Assembly (NCBI RefSeq): GCF_028471945.1
Contig: NZ_CP110128.1
Span: forward strand, 3,088,501-3,152,500
Reading direction: 5' to 3'
DNA: 64,000 bases
Source of the DNA: Pseudomonas sp. WJP1
Lineage (GTDB): Bacteria; Pseudomonadota; Gammaproteobacteria; Pseudomonadales; Pseudomonadaceae
Under the pieces are notes generated by a model. It saw only the letters and a program-made list of their open reading frames with translations, did no database searches and was not told the DNA's origin. Each line of letters begins with the position of its first letter. The stretch's first letter is position 1. Below, piece after piece: positions 26,973-35,292 of this stretch. The translations under genes were made by a program, and so were the position numbers.

Positions 26973-27200
26973 ATGAAGAGGTTTCTATTGTTTGCCGCAG
27001 CCCTCAGCGCAGCGAGCGTGATCGGTTGCACCTCGATGACTGCCCAGCAGCAGGGGACGGTGAGCGGTGCGGCCATCGGTGCTGCGGCCGGCGCTGGCAT
27101 TGCCGCGATCTCCGGTGGCAGTGGATGGACTGGCGCTGCGATCGGTGCCGTCGCCGGTGGGGTTGCTGGCAACATCAAAGGCAGTCGGCAGCAGAAGTAG
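26973..27200 (+). CDS. Glycine-zipper lipoprotein
   Basis: A 75-residue protein with a lipoprotein signal ending in the lipobox VIGC, then a glycine-zipper repeat (GAAIGAAAGAGIAAISGG, GAAIGAVAGGVAGN) like those of YMGG/SlyB-type envelope lipoproteins. GGAGG precedes the ATG at 26973. It follows the small exported protein by 11 bp and is probably in the same transcript. A role in membrane stress or envelope integrity is an inference from the motif. Confidence 0.82.
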   Translation: MKRFLLFAAALSAASVIGCTSMTAQQQGTVSGAAIGAAAGAGIAAISGGSGWTGAAIGAVAGGVAGNIKGSRQQK

Positions 27201-27260
27201 GCGGGCCAATCCCAGTTATGGCAAGGGCTTCGCTGTGACATGGATCATGTCTCGCGAACT

Positions 27261-28192
27261 TCAAAGCCCTCCGCCGAAGCGATACTGCCAGACTATGCCA
27301 ATGGCATCGTATTCGCTGCCCGTACGGGTATGCGCACCCTCACTCGCAAACAGCTTCAGCGAGTTATTTCGGTTCAACGGCAGCGAGAGGGTGCCCCCGT
27401 AGCGTGTATTTTCCTGAAAGTCGTGGTTACCGATCCCGTCGACCGAGGTACTCCCGCCAGCGAAGTAGGTCCCATCCAGCGAGGCCCAGACACCGTTGCT
27501 AAAGGCATAGATAAGATGCACCTGTGCCTGGTAAGTGGGGTTCTGGGAAAAAGTACGGTCACCCAGGTACTGGTTATTGTCGGTGTAAAAGGTTGCCGCA
27601 GAGGATAATTCCAGGGTCACCGGTCCCACGCGCTTGGAAATCCCAAGTTCGGGCTTGAATGACCAGCGGTTGTTGCCGAGATTCACCAGCTTGCTCGAGT
27701 CGTATTGGCCAAGTGGCGCCGTAATTGCCAGGCTGGCGCCGATAATCACATCTTTTGATAGCTGGGGAACTCAGCCAGGGACATCGCCGGGGCGCCATAC
27801 AAGTTGACCGAGAAGCGCAATCTTGGATCGATCAACCCGGTAACATTGCGCTCCCTGGGTTCACCGGCAAACAGCGCCGAGCCGGTCAACCTGGCCTCAG
27901 GCACGACGATATCGAACTTTCCGGAGCGGCCCCAGACGTCCAGGGATCTGGCAAAGGCAAACACGACAGTCTTGATATTGAGTTTGGCATTCTGGAGTGG
28001 CACGGAGGGGTTGGCGGTCACGTTACCCTGGAGATCGCTGTAGCCCATGAGCAGGAAATTGATACCGACCGGCGTATTGGCGTAGGACCTGGGCTCGAGA
28101 TCCTCCGCGACTGCACTGGGGGCAACGATGATGAGCGAAGCGGATGCGAACCGGGCCAGCCTGACGACGCAAAGTTTGGGTTTCATCCACAT
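27261..28192 (-). pseudogene. Frameshifted MetA-type outer-membrane protein gene
   Basis: Two adjacent minus-strand frames encode the two halves of one Phenol_MetA_deg-type barrel: 28192-27746 (signal peptide, NTPVGINFLLMGYSDLQGNV) and 27749-27261 (GASLAITAPLGQYDSSKLVN, RWSFKPELGISKRVGP). The first half ends FPSYQKM and stop; the second begins VIIGAS. Restoring one base in the A-run around 27757-27760 joins them as ...YQKDVIIGAS. So it is a one-base deletion, a sequencing error, or a rare coupled pair, since GTG of the second frame overlaps the stop. The family also includes the gene at 2-853. Confidence 0.78.
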
Positions 28193-28407
28193 TCGCGTGC
28201 TTCCTGTCAGGACCTCAGGGTTCTATCTATTGTTGTAGTGCATCTGCATTGGCTTTGAAAGGTTCGGGGCTTGGTGCGAGCAACACATCCAGCTCGTCTT
28301 TGGTAGTGACGAGCACTTAGGGGTCGAAATCTGACACATCTTGATGGTTCCTGATGCCGACAATCGGGTGAATTCCTGACACCTCTGAAGCGGCACGGAG
28401 ATCGACG

Positions 28408-29487
28408 ATGGCTACCAGTGTTTTTGACGGGTTCAAGATTGGAGTCGGCCCCGCAAGCTCCCGCCAAGGCGAGCAACTGACTGAATCCGAGCGTCCACAA
28501 CCACCGATGCTGCGTATCGGCTTCTGGTTGATGGAAGCCTTCGATATGTACACCCTGGCCAATGCACTGGAGCCACTGCGCCTGGCCAACCAGTTGGCAG
28601 GGCAGGTTGTTTGCCAGTGGCAAATGCTGAGCCTGGACAGGCAGCAACTGAACGCCAGCAACGGCATCGCAACCGCCACCACGCGACTGGATCAGGCACA
28701 AACGCTCGATGTGTTGATCCTCTGTGGTGGCGATAACCTGCAGCTTGATCCAGACCTGCGCCAGCAGCTGAGCCACTGGGCGGCGCAACCGATCTGCCTC
28801 GGGGCCTTCGGCGAGGCAGGCTGGTTGCTGGCGCAGATTGGCGTCCTGGAGGGTGTCCGTTGCAGCTTGCCAGAGCCCGCCGCAGCACTGGAGTTTGCCG
28901 CTTTCAGCAAGTTGACACCGGTGGCTGCTCCGTTCTGCGTCGACCGCCAACGCCTGACTTGTGTCGGCCCGCAGGCTGTTCAAGGGTTGATGCACGAGCT
29001 TCTCGCAAGGTTCCACGGTCGTGGCTTGATACTACGGATGGAAAAACATGCAGGACGCCAGGCCCGGCCGCTACTGCCCGTGCAGGACGTCCCGAAAAAA
29101 CTTCAGGCAACACTGGCGTTGATGAGCGAGCATTTGAGTCCAATGCTGGGCATCGACGAACTCGCCGAGACCATGGGTATTTCCCGGCGGCATCTGGAGC
29201 GGCTATTCAAGCGCAGCCTGGGTTGCACGCCGTCCAGGCACTACCTGGACTTGCGGCTGCAACAGGCGCGTCAGATGTTGCGGGCCGCTGAGCTGTCGCT
29301 GTCGGATGTCGCTACGGAATGCGGGTTCGTCTCGCTGCAGCATTTCTTTCGCTGCTATCGCCAGTACTTCGGCGCGCACCCTCGTGAGCATATGGGGGCG
29401 AAAGCGCACAGTCAGCGGGCTTCAACGTTGAATGCACCGGCTTCATCGAGAGCGGGTCGAATCGTCGCACCGTCGCTCCCGCACTGA
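28408..29487 (+). CDS. GlxA family transcriptional regulator (DJ-1-like plus AraC HTH)
   Basis: A 359-residue regulator: residues about 35-210 are a DJ-1/PfpI-like sensor domain (LRIGFWLMEAFDMYTLANALEPLRLAN), and about 230-330 carry the AraC double helix-turn-helix (IDELAETMGISRRHLERLFKR, DVATECGFVSLQHFFRCY). The usual catalytic Cys region reads CLGAFGEAGW. It lies upstream of the creatinase gene on the same strand, separated by a terminator, and is a candidate creatine regulator. CACGGAG precedes the ATG. Confidence 0.88.
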   Translation: MATSVFDGFKIGVGPASSRQGEQLTESERPQPPMLRIGFWLMEAFDMYTLANALEPLRLANQLAGQVVCQWQMLSLDRQQLNASNGIATATTRLDQAQTLDVLILCGGDNLQLDPDLRQQLSHWAAQPICLGAFGEAGWLLAQIGVLEGVRCSLPEPAAALEFAAFSKLTPVAAPFCVDRQRLTCVGPQAVQGLMHELLARFHGRGLILRMEKHAGRQARPLLPVQDVPKKLQATLALMSEHLSPMLGIDELAETMGISRRHLERLFKRSLGCTPSRHYLDLRLQQARQMLRAAELSLSDVATECGFVSLQHFFRCYRQYFGAHPREHMGAKAHSQRASTLNAPASSRAGRIVAPSLPH

Positions 29488-29502
29488 CCTTACCCATTGG
29501 CC

Positions 29503-29553
29503 AATGCCCCCGCCAAGCGGCCTTCACCGCGCTTGCCGGGGGCATTCTTGTTT
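29503..29553 (+). terminator. Rho-independent terminator after the GlxA regulator
   Basis: AATGCCCCCG and CGGGGGCATT form a ten-base stem, extended inward by a further five-base stem (CAAGC/GCTTG), followed by CTTGTTT. It lies 15 bp after the regulator stop and insulates it from the creatinase gene. Confidence 0.75.
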
Positions 29554-29714
29554 CTGGCGCAGGGGCCTGGGCTGGCCGTTTCGCAAACAGCGGATATGGC
29601 CAACTACAGGTCGGATTCGCGCAAAAAACCTTGGTTTGCATCTGTTCGAATGATCTTCAGCGGCCCGCCAGATTGGCGCCATCTGTAGATCAACCAATGA
29701 CAAGGATAAATGAC

Positions 29715-30926
29715 ATGCAAATGCCGAAAACCATCCAGATCAAGAACGGCGAAAAGGTAAGCCCGACGTTCTCGGCTCAGGAATATGCCAACCGCCAGGC
29801 CAAACTGCGGGCTTATCTGGCGCAGAACAATATCGACGCGGCCGTCTTCACCTCCTATCACAACATCAACTACTACAGCGATTTCCTGTACTGCTCCTTC
29901 GGGCGCCAGTACGCGCTGGTGGTGACCCAGGACAGCGCCGTGACCATCAGCGCCAACATCGATGGCGGCCAGCCATGGCGCCGTACCGTCGGCACTGAAA
30001 ACATCGTCTACACCGACTGGCAGCGCGACAACTACTTCGTCGCGATCCAGCAGGCCTTGCCCAAGGCCGGGCGCATCGGTATCGAGTTCGACCACCTGAA
30101 CCTGCTCAATCGCGACAAGCTCGCCAGCCGCTATCCGCAGGCTGAACTGGTGGACATCGCCGCACCGTGCATGCGCATGCGCATGATCAAGTCTGCCGAA
30201 GAGCATGCGATCATCCGTCATGGCGCACGGATCGCGGACATCGGCGGTGCCGCCATCGTCGAAGCCTTGCGTGACCAGGTTCCGGAATACGAAGTGGCCC
30301 TGCACGCCACCCAGGCCATGGTGCGGGAAATTGCCCGCACCTTCCCGGATTCCGAGCTGATGGACACCTGGACCTGGTTCCAGTCCGGCATCAACACCGA
30401 CGGCGCGCATAACCCTGTGACGTCGCGCAAGGTCAACAAGGGCGACATTCTCAGCCTCAATTGCTTCCCGATGATCGCCGGTTACTACACCGCGCTGGAA
30501 CGTACGTTGTTCCTGGACCATTGCTCCGACGAGCATCTGCGCTTGTGGGAAGTCAACGTCAAAGTGCACGAGGCCGGCCTCAAGCTGATCAAGCCGGGCA
30601 TGCGCTGCTGCGATATCGCGCTGCAATTGAACGAGATCTTCATGGAGCACGATCTGCTGCAATACCGCACCTTCGGCTACGGTCACTCCTTCGGTACGCT
30701 GAGCCATTACTACGGCCGCGAAGCCGGACTGGAACTGCGCGAAGACATCGACACAGTGCTGGAACCGGGGATGGTGGTCTCCATCGAGCCGATGATCATG
30801 TTGCCCGAAGGCCTTCCTGGTGCCGGCGGGTATCGTGAACACGACATCCTGATCGTCAACGAGCAGGGTGGGGAAAACATCACCAAGTTCCCGTATGGCC
30901 CGGAACACAACATCATCAGGAAGTAA
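29715..30926 (+). CDS. Creatinase (creatine amidinohydrolase)
   Basis: A 403-residue enzyme that closely follows the Pseudomonas putida creatinase throughout, for example SYHNINYYSDFLYCSFGR and the WTWFQSGINTDGAHNPVT block. It hydrolyses creatine to sarcosine and urea in the cytoplasm. Catalytic His232 (DGAHNP) and the substrate-guanidino ligands Glu262 (ALERT) and Glu358 (IEPM) are in their expected places. The family has a pita-bread fold like M24 peptidases but uses no metal. AAGGATAAATGAC lies upstream of the ATG. A transporter gene follows after a terminator. Confidence 0.96.
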   Translation: MQMPKTIQIKNGEKVSPTFSAQEYANRQAKLRAYLAQNNIDAAVFTSYHNINYYSDFLYCSFGRQYALVVTQDSAVTISANIDGGQPWRRTVGTENIVYTDWQRDNYFVAIQQALPKAGRIGIEFDHLNLLNRDKLASRYPQAELVDIAAPCMRMRMIKSAEEHAIIRHGARIADIGGAAIVEALRDQVPEYEVALHATQAMVREIARTFPDSELMDTWTWFQSGINTDGAHNPVTSRKVNKGDILSLNCFPMIAGYYTALERTLFLDHCSDEHLRLWEVNVKVHEAGLKLIKPGMRCCDIALQLNEIFMEHDLLQYRTFGYGHSFGTLSHYYGREAGLELREDIDTVLEPGMVVSIEPMIMLPEGLPGAGGYREHDILIVNEQGGENITKFPYGPEHNIIRK

Positions 30927-30933
30927 GACCCTG

Positions 30934-30969
30934 CGCCGCACAGTGAACCTGTGCGGCGTCTTGCTTTGA
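30934..30969 (+). terminator. Terminator after creatinase
   Basis: CGCCGCACAG and CTGTGCGGCG form a perfect ten-base stem around TGAAC, followed by TCTTGCTTTG. It lies 7 bp beyond the creatinase stop. The tail is only moderately U-rich, so it may attenuate rather than fully stop transcription into the transporter gene. Confidence 0.75.
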
Positions 30970-31093
30970 CGATTGGTGAAAAATCTTCCCGGTGGCTGAG
31001 ATAAACCGGAAAAAAACGACGCATGCGCGCCCAAGAACGCGCAGCATCTACCGAGCCTTAACCCTGCCAAGTAAAACAATAGAGGGTTTTGTC

Positions 31094-31156
31094 ATGTCCT
31101 ACGTCCCGAGCTTTCATTTCGATAACCGCACCTCTACCACCGGAGGTGCACAATGA
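31094..31156 (+). CDS. 20-codon leader ORF overlapping the transporter start
   Basis: ATG at 31094 with AGAGGG ten bases upstream opens a 20-residue frame, MSYVPSFHFDNRTSTTGGAQ, whose TGA overlaps the ATG of the transporter as ATGA. The ribosome-binding site of the transporter (GGAGG, 31142-31146) lies inside it. This arrangement suggests translational coupling or regulation. No expression evidence is available. Confidence 0.45.
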   Translation: MSYVPSFHFDNRTSTTGGAQ

Positions 31157-32493
31157 GCACCCAAACCGCAAACCTGACGCCAACCATGGCAGACAAACTT
31201 GAACAGACGGCCGAACGCAAGGCCCTGCGCCGCGCAGCCAGTGCCAGCTTCATGGGCAACTTCGTCGAGTGGTTCGACTATGCCGCCTACGGCTACCTGG
31301 CAACCGTCATCGCCCTGACTTTTTTTCCGCAAACCGACAAGGCGACCGCGCTACTGGCGACGTTTGCAGTGTTCGCGCTGTCGTTCATCGTCCGCCCGCT
31401 GGGGGGGCTGGTCTGGGGGCATTTCGGTGACAAATACGGGCGGCGCAGTGCGCTGTCCTGGTCGATCCTGATCATGTCTATCTCGACCTTTTGCATCGGC
31501 ATCCTGCCAACCTACAACCATATCGGGCTGTGGGCGCCGGCCCTGTTGTTGCTGATTCGCTTGTTCCAGGGCTTTTCCGCTTCAGGTGAGTACGCCGGGG
31601 CTTCGGCCTTTCTCGCCGAGTATGCGCCCGAGGGCAAGCGCGGTTTGTACACCAGCATTGTTCCGGCGAGCACGGCAGCGGGCCTGCTGTTTGGTGCGGT
31701 GTTCGTCGCCGGCCTGCATGCGTGGATGAGTGTCGAGGACCTGCACAGCTGGGGCTGGCGCCTACCCTTTCTGCTGGCAGCGCCATTTGGGCTGGTGGGG
31801 CGTTATATCCGCATGAGTCTGCAAGACACGCCGAAGTTCCTGGAGATGGAAAAACGCCTTGAAGCGAAGGAGTGCGCGACCCACGCTCCGGTTCGCGAAT
31901 TGCTGACCGTGCACCGACGCAGCGTGATGATCGGGATCGGCGCGACCTGCCTGAATGCCGTGGCGTTCTACCTGTTGCTCAGCTACATGCCGACCTACCT
32001 GTCCACCGAAATGGGCATGAGCGAAAGTGATTCGTTCCTGGCGTCGACGGTGTCGCTGGCGACCTATATCGGGCTGATTTTCCTGATGGGCAAGCTGTCG
32101 GACCGATTCGGACGCAAGACCATGCTGGTGACCGCTTCGGTATTGTTCCTGGCGCTGACATTTCCGCTGTTCGGGATGTTGGAGAATCAGCCCCTGATCG
32201 TCATTCTGATGATCCAGATAGCGTTTGGCGCGATCCTGGCGATGAACGACGGTACCTTGCCGTGCTTCCTCGCCGAGATATTCCCCACCCGCGTACGCTT
32301 CAGTGGTTTTGCCTTCAGCTTCAACATCGCCAACGCGGTGTTCGGCGGCACCGCGCCGTTTATCGCGACCTGGCTGATCCAGCTGACCGGCAACAAAATG
32401 GCCCCGGCCTGGTATCTGTTGGCGGCTGCGGCGGTGGCGTTGATTGCCATGCTGGCGAGTCGGGAGACGGCGCATAAGGCTTTGCAGGACTGA
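31153..32493 (+). CDS. MHS-family MFS transporter, probable creatine uptake
   Basis: A 446-residue twelve-helix proton symporter of the metabolite:H+ symporter group (ProP/KgtP-like): SFMGNFVEWFDYAAYG in helix 1 with the charged Glu/Asp, GHFGDKYGRRSALS motif A and the GEYAGASAFLAEYAPEGKRG loop after helix 4. Substrates in this group are osmolytes, betaines and dicarboxylates. Position after creatinase makes creatine or creatinine the best guess. GGAGG lies six bases before the ATG. Confidence 0.88.
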   Translation: MSTQTANLTPTMADKLEQTAERKALRRAASASFMGNFVEWFDYAAYGYLATVIALTFFPQTDKATALLATFAVFALSFIVRPLGGLVWGHFGDKYGRRSALSWSILIMSISTFCIGILPTYNHIGLWAPALLLLIRLFQGFSASGEYAGASAFLAEYAPEGKRGLYTSIVPASTAAGLLFGAVFVAGLHAWMSVEDLHSWGWRLPFLLAAPFGLVGRYIRMSLQDTPKFLEMEKRLEAKECATHAPVRELLTVHRRSVMIGIGATCLNAVAFYLLLSYMPTYLSTEMGMSESDSFLASTVSLATYIGLIFLMGKLSDRFGRKTMLVTASVLFLALTFPLFGMLENQPLIVILMIQIAFGAILAMNDGTLPCFLAEIFPTRVRFSGFAFSFNIANAVFGGTAPFIATWLIQLTGNKMAPAWYLLAAAAVALIAMLASRETAHKALQD

Positions 32494-32520
32494 CCTTCAT
32501 ACGGTGATCTCAGGGACGCC

Positions 32521-32601
32521 ATCGCGAGCAGGCTCACTCCTACAGTTGACCGAGTTGTAATGACGGACGCGGTTCAATGTAGGAGTGAGCCTGCTCGCGA
32601 T
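32521..32601. repeat. REP doublet (REPIN-like)
   Basis: Two 24-base arms form a perfect inverted repeat: ATCGCGAGCAGGCTCACTCC plus TACA at 32521-32544, and its complement at 32578-32601, separated by 33 bases. The sequence is the familiar Pseudomonas repetitive extragenic palindrome (GCGAGCAGGCTCACTCCTACA). It sits between the convergent transporter and GlxA genes, the normal location. Such doublets are mobilised by RAYT transposases encoded elsewhere; the hairpin can also protect or end mRNAs. Confidence 0.92.
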
Positions 32602-32620
32602 GAGGCCAGTGCGGCCAGTA

Positions 32621-33637
32621 TCAATGTACGGCTGCCACTTGCTTGCGCTCACCAATAGGCGATACACCGAAGAACCGGCTGTAGCATTTGGAGAAATGCG
32701 CCGGCGAAACGAAACCGCAGGCGAGGGCGATGTCACGTACCTGCGATTCGCTGCGCAGCAATAGCTGTCGCGCCCGTGCAAGGCGCAACTCCAGGTAGTA
32801 CTGGCTCGGCGTGCGTTGCAGGTGCTTGTGAAACAGACGCTCCAGCTGGCGCACCGACACCTCGTTCAACCGCGCGAGTTCCTCAAGGCCCACCGGCTCC
32901 TCGAGATTGGCTTCCATGATCGCCACCATCTGGCTGAGCTTGGGTTGCGAGGTACCCAGCTTCTGCCGCAATGGCACACGCTGTTGTTCCTGCGCCCCCC
33001 GGATCCGGTCACACAACAGCAACTCGGCGGTGTGGGCAGCGATGTCCCGACCACCGGGTTCGCGGGCGATCAACTGCAGGGTCATGTCCATGGAGGCCAC
33101 GCCACCGGAGCAGGTGTAGCGATCACGGTCCAGCTCGAACAGCTGATTGGAAATGATGATCCCCGGGAAACGCTCCTTCAGTGCTTCGATGTCTTCCCAG
33201 TGAATCGTGCAACGATAGCCCTTGAGCAGATCGGCGCGCGCCAACAAGTGGCTGCCGGTGCAAATCCCGCCCAGTGGCACCTGATCATGCGCCAGCTTGC
33301 GTAGCCAATTGAGCAGTGGTCGGCTGCTGTGACTGGAGACGATCGGGTTTGATCCGACAACGAACAGCATGTCCAGCTTTGGTGCATCGGTGATGCTGTG
33401 GTCGGGCAGGATGCGCATGCCGTTGCTGGCCGTCACCGGGTCGAGGCTGGCGGCGATGATGACGGTGCGGAACATCGGTTTGCGCGCGGCCAGGTTGGCC
33501 ATGCGCAGGGTTTCCACGGCGGAGGCGAAGCCGATGGTGGTGAAGTTGGGGATGACCAGGAAACCCACGGTTTTCACGGGCTGTTGTTCATTCGCCGAGC
33601 GTCCTGCGGCGGGTTTCGCCACCTGGAGTTTCGCCAT
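32621..33637 (-). CDS. GlxA family transcriptional regulator
   Basis: A 338-residue regulator with a DJ-1-like sensor domain (residues about 22-190, VGFLVIPNFTTIGFASAVETLRMAN, nucleophile-elbow region GGICTGSHLLARA) and a C-terminal AraC helix-turn-helix (LARLNEVSVRQLERLFHKHL, DIALACGFVSPAHFSKCY). It resembles the GbdR-type regulators that respond to glycine betaine and related methylamines, which fits a neighbour role in creatine/sarcosine catabolism. GAGGAGCGG precedes the ATG. Confidence 0.88.
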   Translation of the reverse strand: MAKLQVAKPAAGRSANEQQPVKTVGFLVIPNFTTIGFASAVETLRMANLAARKPMFRTVIIAASLDPVTASNGMRILPDHSITDAPKLDMLFVVGSNPIVSSHSSRPLLNWLRKLAHDQVPLGGICTGSHLLARADLLKGYRCTIHWEDIEALKERFPGIIISNQLFELDRDRYTCSGGVASMDMTLQLIAREPGGRDIAAHTAELLLCDRIRGAQEQQRVPLRQKLGTSQPKLSQMVAIMEANLEEPVGLEELARLNEVSVRQLERLFHKHLQRTPSQYYLELRLARARQLLLRSESQVRDIALACGFVSPAHFSKCYSRFFGVSPIGERKQVAAVH

Positions 33638-34118
33638 TATTACCGCTCCTCGACTGCATCAGTGACGTGCTCCGCGGCAAGCTGCCAACACGGGTAACGT
33701 CATCTCGTTTTTGTGATTGTAAGCCCTGTTTACAGGCTTCAGGATTTTACATCGAGTGTCCGGTCAATAGACCGTGACGAAAGGAATATGCACGCAAGAT
33801 GCCATGAGTCTGGATTCGCTGGAGGGGGGCGTGGATAACGTGGGAGTAAGGCATGCGAGATCAAGAAAAAAAGGTGCAACTCTGCGGCTGCCTTGTGGAA
33901 GCTGCCCAGCCGGGGGCAGCTTCACAGCCTCAAAGGGTGCCGAGAGGCGTGCAGTGATTGAGCATATTGATAAGTACCACTAATCATTTCTCTGCAAAAT
34001 ACATCGTTTGTTTACCTGTTTTTGCAGCCGTAGCATGCCTGCCAAGACTGCATGGGTCATTCTTCCTGGTGATGTCACCTGTGAACGATTGATCCCGGGT
34101 GAATTGAGAGATACATAC
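33638..34118. other. Long divergent promoter region with a strong hairpin
   Basis: It separates the GlxA regulator and agmatine deiminase, transcribed away from each other. No convincing frame was found. A perfect ten-base stem, GAAGCTGCCC/GGGCAGCTTC, lies at 33898-33923 with no U-run on either strand. A shorter stem, AAGCC/GGCTT, is near 33722-33740. Confidence 0.5.
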
Positions 34119-35243
34119 ATGTCGACACGTCGCGAGTTCATTAAACAGGTATCGGTAGTTGCCAGTCTGGGCGCAGCCGCGTCCATGGGACTGGGCCTGA
34201 GTGCCTCCCGAGTGCAAGCGGCCGTCAAGGGCAGCTGGCATATGCCGGATGAGGGCGACAAACACCAGCGGGCCTTCGTCGCCTTTGGTGCGCAGGAGGC
34301 CATCTGGGAAGACTTCACGCCCAACGTGCAAGACGCCCTGGGCCTGATCGCCCGCACCATTGCCGAATATGAGCCGGTAACCGTGTTCTGTCGCGAGAGC
34401 GAGCGGGATTTGGCCGAAGAAAAATGCGGGACGGCCAACATCACGTTTGTCATCACGGAACTGGACGATATCTGGATGCGCGATATCGGGGCCAACTTTG
34501 TCATTGATGACGAAGGCGGGCTCGGTGCCGTGGATTTCAACTTCAACGGCTGGGGCAACAAACAGCGGCATGGCGATGATGCGCAACTGGCCGCTCTGGT
34601 TGCCAGGAAGGCTGATGCCAGCTACATCCGCAGCGAGCTGGTGGGCGAGGGTGGCGGTATCGAAGTGGATGGCCACGGCACGGGGATCATGACCGAAAGC
34701 AGCTGGATCAATACCAACCGCAACCCCGACTGGAGCAAGGCAGAGGTAGAGGAAGAACTGAAAGCCAGGCTGGGTTTGCGCAAAATCATCTGGCTGCCTG
34801 GAATCAAAGGCAAGGACATCACCGATGCCCATGTCGACTTCTACGCCCGTTTCGTCAAGCCAGGAGTAGTGATCGCCAACCTCGACAACGACCCTGAGTC
34901 ATACGACCACAAGGTGACGCTTGCCCATTTGGATATTCTCAAAAATGCCACTGATGCGGACGGCCGCAGGCTGCAAGTGCATACAGTCTCTCCACCGATG
35001 AATCCACGTCAGAACAAATTCAGCAAAAGGAGTCCAGACTTCGCCGCCGGCTACATCAATTACTTCGTGATCAATGGTGCGGTCATTGCGCCCCAGTTCG
35101 GTGATAAGGCAGCCGATACCAAAGCCTTTGACCTGTTGTCTGAACTCTACCCGGACCGTGAGGTGGTGCAGCTCAACATCGACGCAATCGCCGCAGGTGG
35201 TGGCGGCATCCACTGTGTGACCAGTCACCAACCTTTGGCTTAG
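34119..35243 (+). CDS. Agmatine deiminase family protein, Tat-exported
   Basis: A 374-residue protein: a twin-arginine signal (Arg4-Arg5, STRREFIKQ, hydrophobic region to about 34) followed by the agmatine deiminase/peptidyl-arginine deiminase fold. Visible motifs are DDIWMRDIGANFVID, FNFNGWGNKQ, the GEGGGIEVDGHGT block, ITDAHVDFYARF, and the catalytic Cys366 in GGGGIHCVTSHQ. The reaction converts agmatine to N-carbamoylputrescine and ammonia. The usual AguA is cytoplasmic, so the export signal implies that agmatine or a related guanidine is hydrolysed in the periplasm. No aguB follows. Confidence 0.92.
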   Translation: MSTRREFIKQVSVVASLGAAASMGLGLSASRVQAAVKGSWHMPDEGDKHQRAFVAFGAQEAIWEDFTPNVQDALGLIARTIAEYEPVTVFCRESERDLAEEKCGTANITFVITELDDIWMRDIGANFVIDDEGGLGAVDFNFNGWGNKQRHGDDAQLAALVARKADASYIRSELVGEGGGIEVDGHGTGIMTESSWINTNRNPDWSKAEVEEELKARLGLRKIIWLPGIKGKDITDAHVDFYARFVKPGVVIANLDNDPESYDHKVTLAHLDILKNATDADGRRLQVHTVSPPMNPRQNKFSKRSPDFAAGYINYFVINGAVIAPQFGDKAADTKAFDLLSELYPDREVVQLNIDAIAAGGGGIHCVTSHQPLA

Positions 35244-35292
35244 TCAGGAGCGAGCAGGGGACATCCACAAAATCCGGGTCAGCTAGCAAACA

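Noticed and set aside
29604..31079. A 491-codon minus-strand open frame
   Set aside because: It is antisense to creatinase, which is certain from conserved catalytic residues.
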